NCBI RefSeq assembly: GCF_036370855.1
Contig: NC_088099.1
Location: 17,265,501 to 17,329,500, forward strand
Length of the DNA stretch: 64,000 nucleotides
Source: Dromaius novaehollandiae
Taxonomy: Eukaryota > Chordata > Aves > Casuariiformes > Dromaiidae
Reading direction: 5' to 3'
How positions within the stretch are numbered: the first letter of the stretch is position 1; each line of letters opens with the position of its first letter. Below, in pieces: positions 63,880 to 64,000 of the stretch. The notes beneath the pieces were generated by a model. It was not told the origin of the DNA and did not search any database. It was given only the letters and a program-made list of their open reading frames with translations. The position numbers were made by a program, and so were the translations under genes.

Positions 63880-64000
63880 GCCAGAGAAATAAGATGATAA
63901 AATACTGCATGGGCCCCATAAATAAACCAAGCCATATCAATTACTTTTCTTTCTATAAGTGAGGAGCATTTTATCAAGCATAGAGTGAACAATGATTTTC

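Larger units (their letters stand above)
61725..64000. other. Non-coding right end, no gene recognised
   Basis: AT-rich after about 61900. The block 62020-62240 is repeat-free with TTAATGAG and GCTTTGCTAATG words. Simple features are a 33-bp tandem duplication near 63298, GGTGT repeats at 63525-63546 and a poly-A run at 63859. Frames of up to 139 codons have no motifs. Confidence 0.6.

Overview
The window looks like nuclear DNA from a sauropsid, most likely a bird. Its one recognisable protein gene is the vertebrate zinc-finger gene ZNF438. Interspersed repeats are sparse and old (a CR1 LINE fragment, MIR-like SINE remnants, a decayed L1-clade LINE). Most of the rest is AT-rich single-copy sequence broken by small CpG-rich peaks. 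The species cannot be fixed from the sequence alone.

Left end (1-9.8 kb): the 3' part of ZNF438 on the + strand. Two coding exons (3588-5451 and 7090-7702) are joined by a 1.64-kb intron with canonical GT/AG ends and matching phase. They encode about 825 residues, nearly the whole protein, with five C2H2 fingers. The start codon lies further 5'. A possible match to the human amino-terminal start occurs at 86-116, but it lacks a GT donor. A 3' UTR of about 1.5 kb runs to a polyadenylation signal at 9166, with an alternative signal at 9791.

Middle and right (10-64 kb): a gene-poor stretch. I could not support any protein-coding exon here; the reading frames of 60-196 codons show no family motifs and are expected by chance, especially in GC-rich parts. 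It does contain a degraded L1-type ORF2 at 37.6-38.5 kb, a MIR-like SINE at 35.2-35.36 kb, a second SINE-like remnant near 45.4 kb, an antisense CR1 fragment at 55.4-56.1 kb, several CpG-rich peaks (17.4, 21.1, 28.8-29.4, 47.1-48.5 and 59.5 kb) and a strong promoter-like CpG island at 60.9-61.7 kb with GC boxes, a YY1-type motif and a perfect MEF2 site. Other structural features are a 61-bp uninterrupted purine-pyrimidine alternating tract with a nearby G-quadruplex motif (51.5-51.9 kb) and five short two-copy tandem duplications.

In mammals ZNF438 lies beside ZEB1, on the 5' side of ZNF438. This window therefore probably runs from ZNF438 into the intergenic region on its 3' side. The CpG-rich peaks and AT-rich single-copy blocks are candidate regulatory DNA or non-coding RNA promoters. 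That is inference, because nothing here was aligned to another genome. No CRISPR array, operon, tRNA, rRNA or viral gene was seen.
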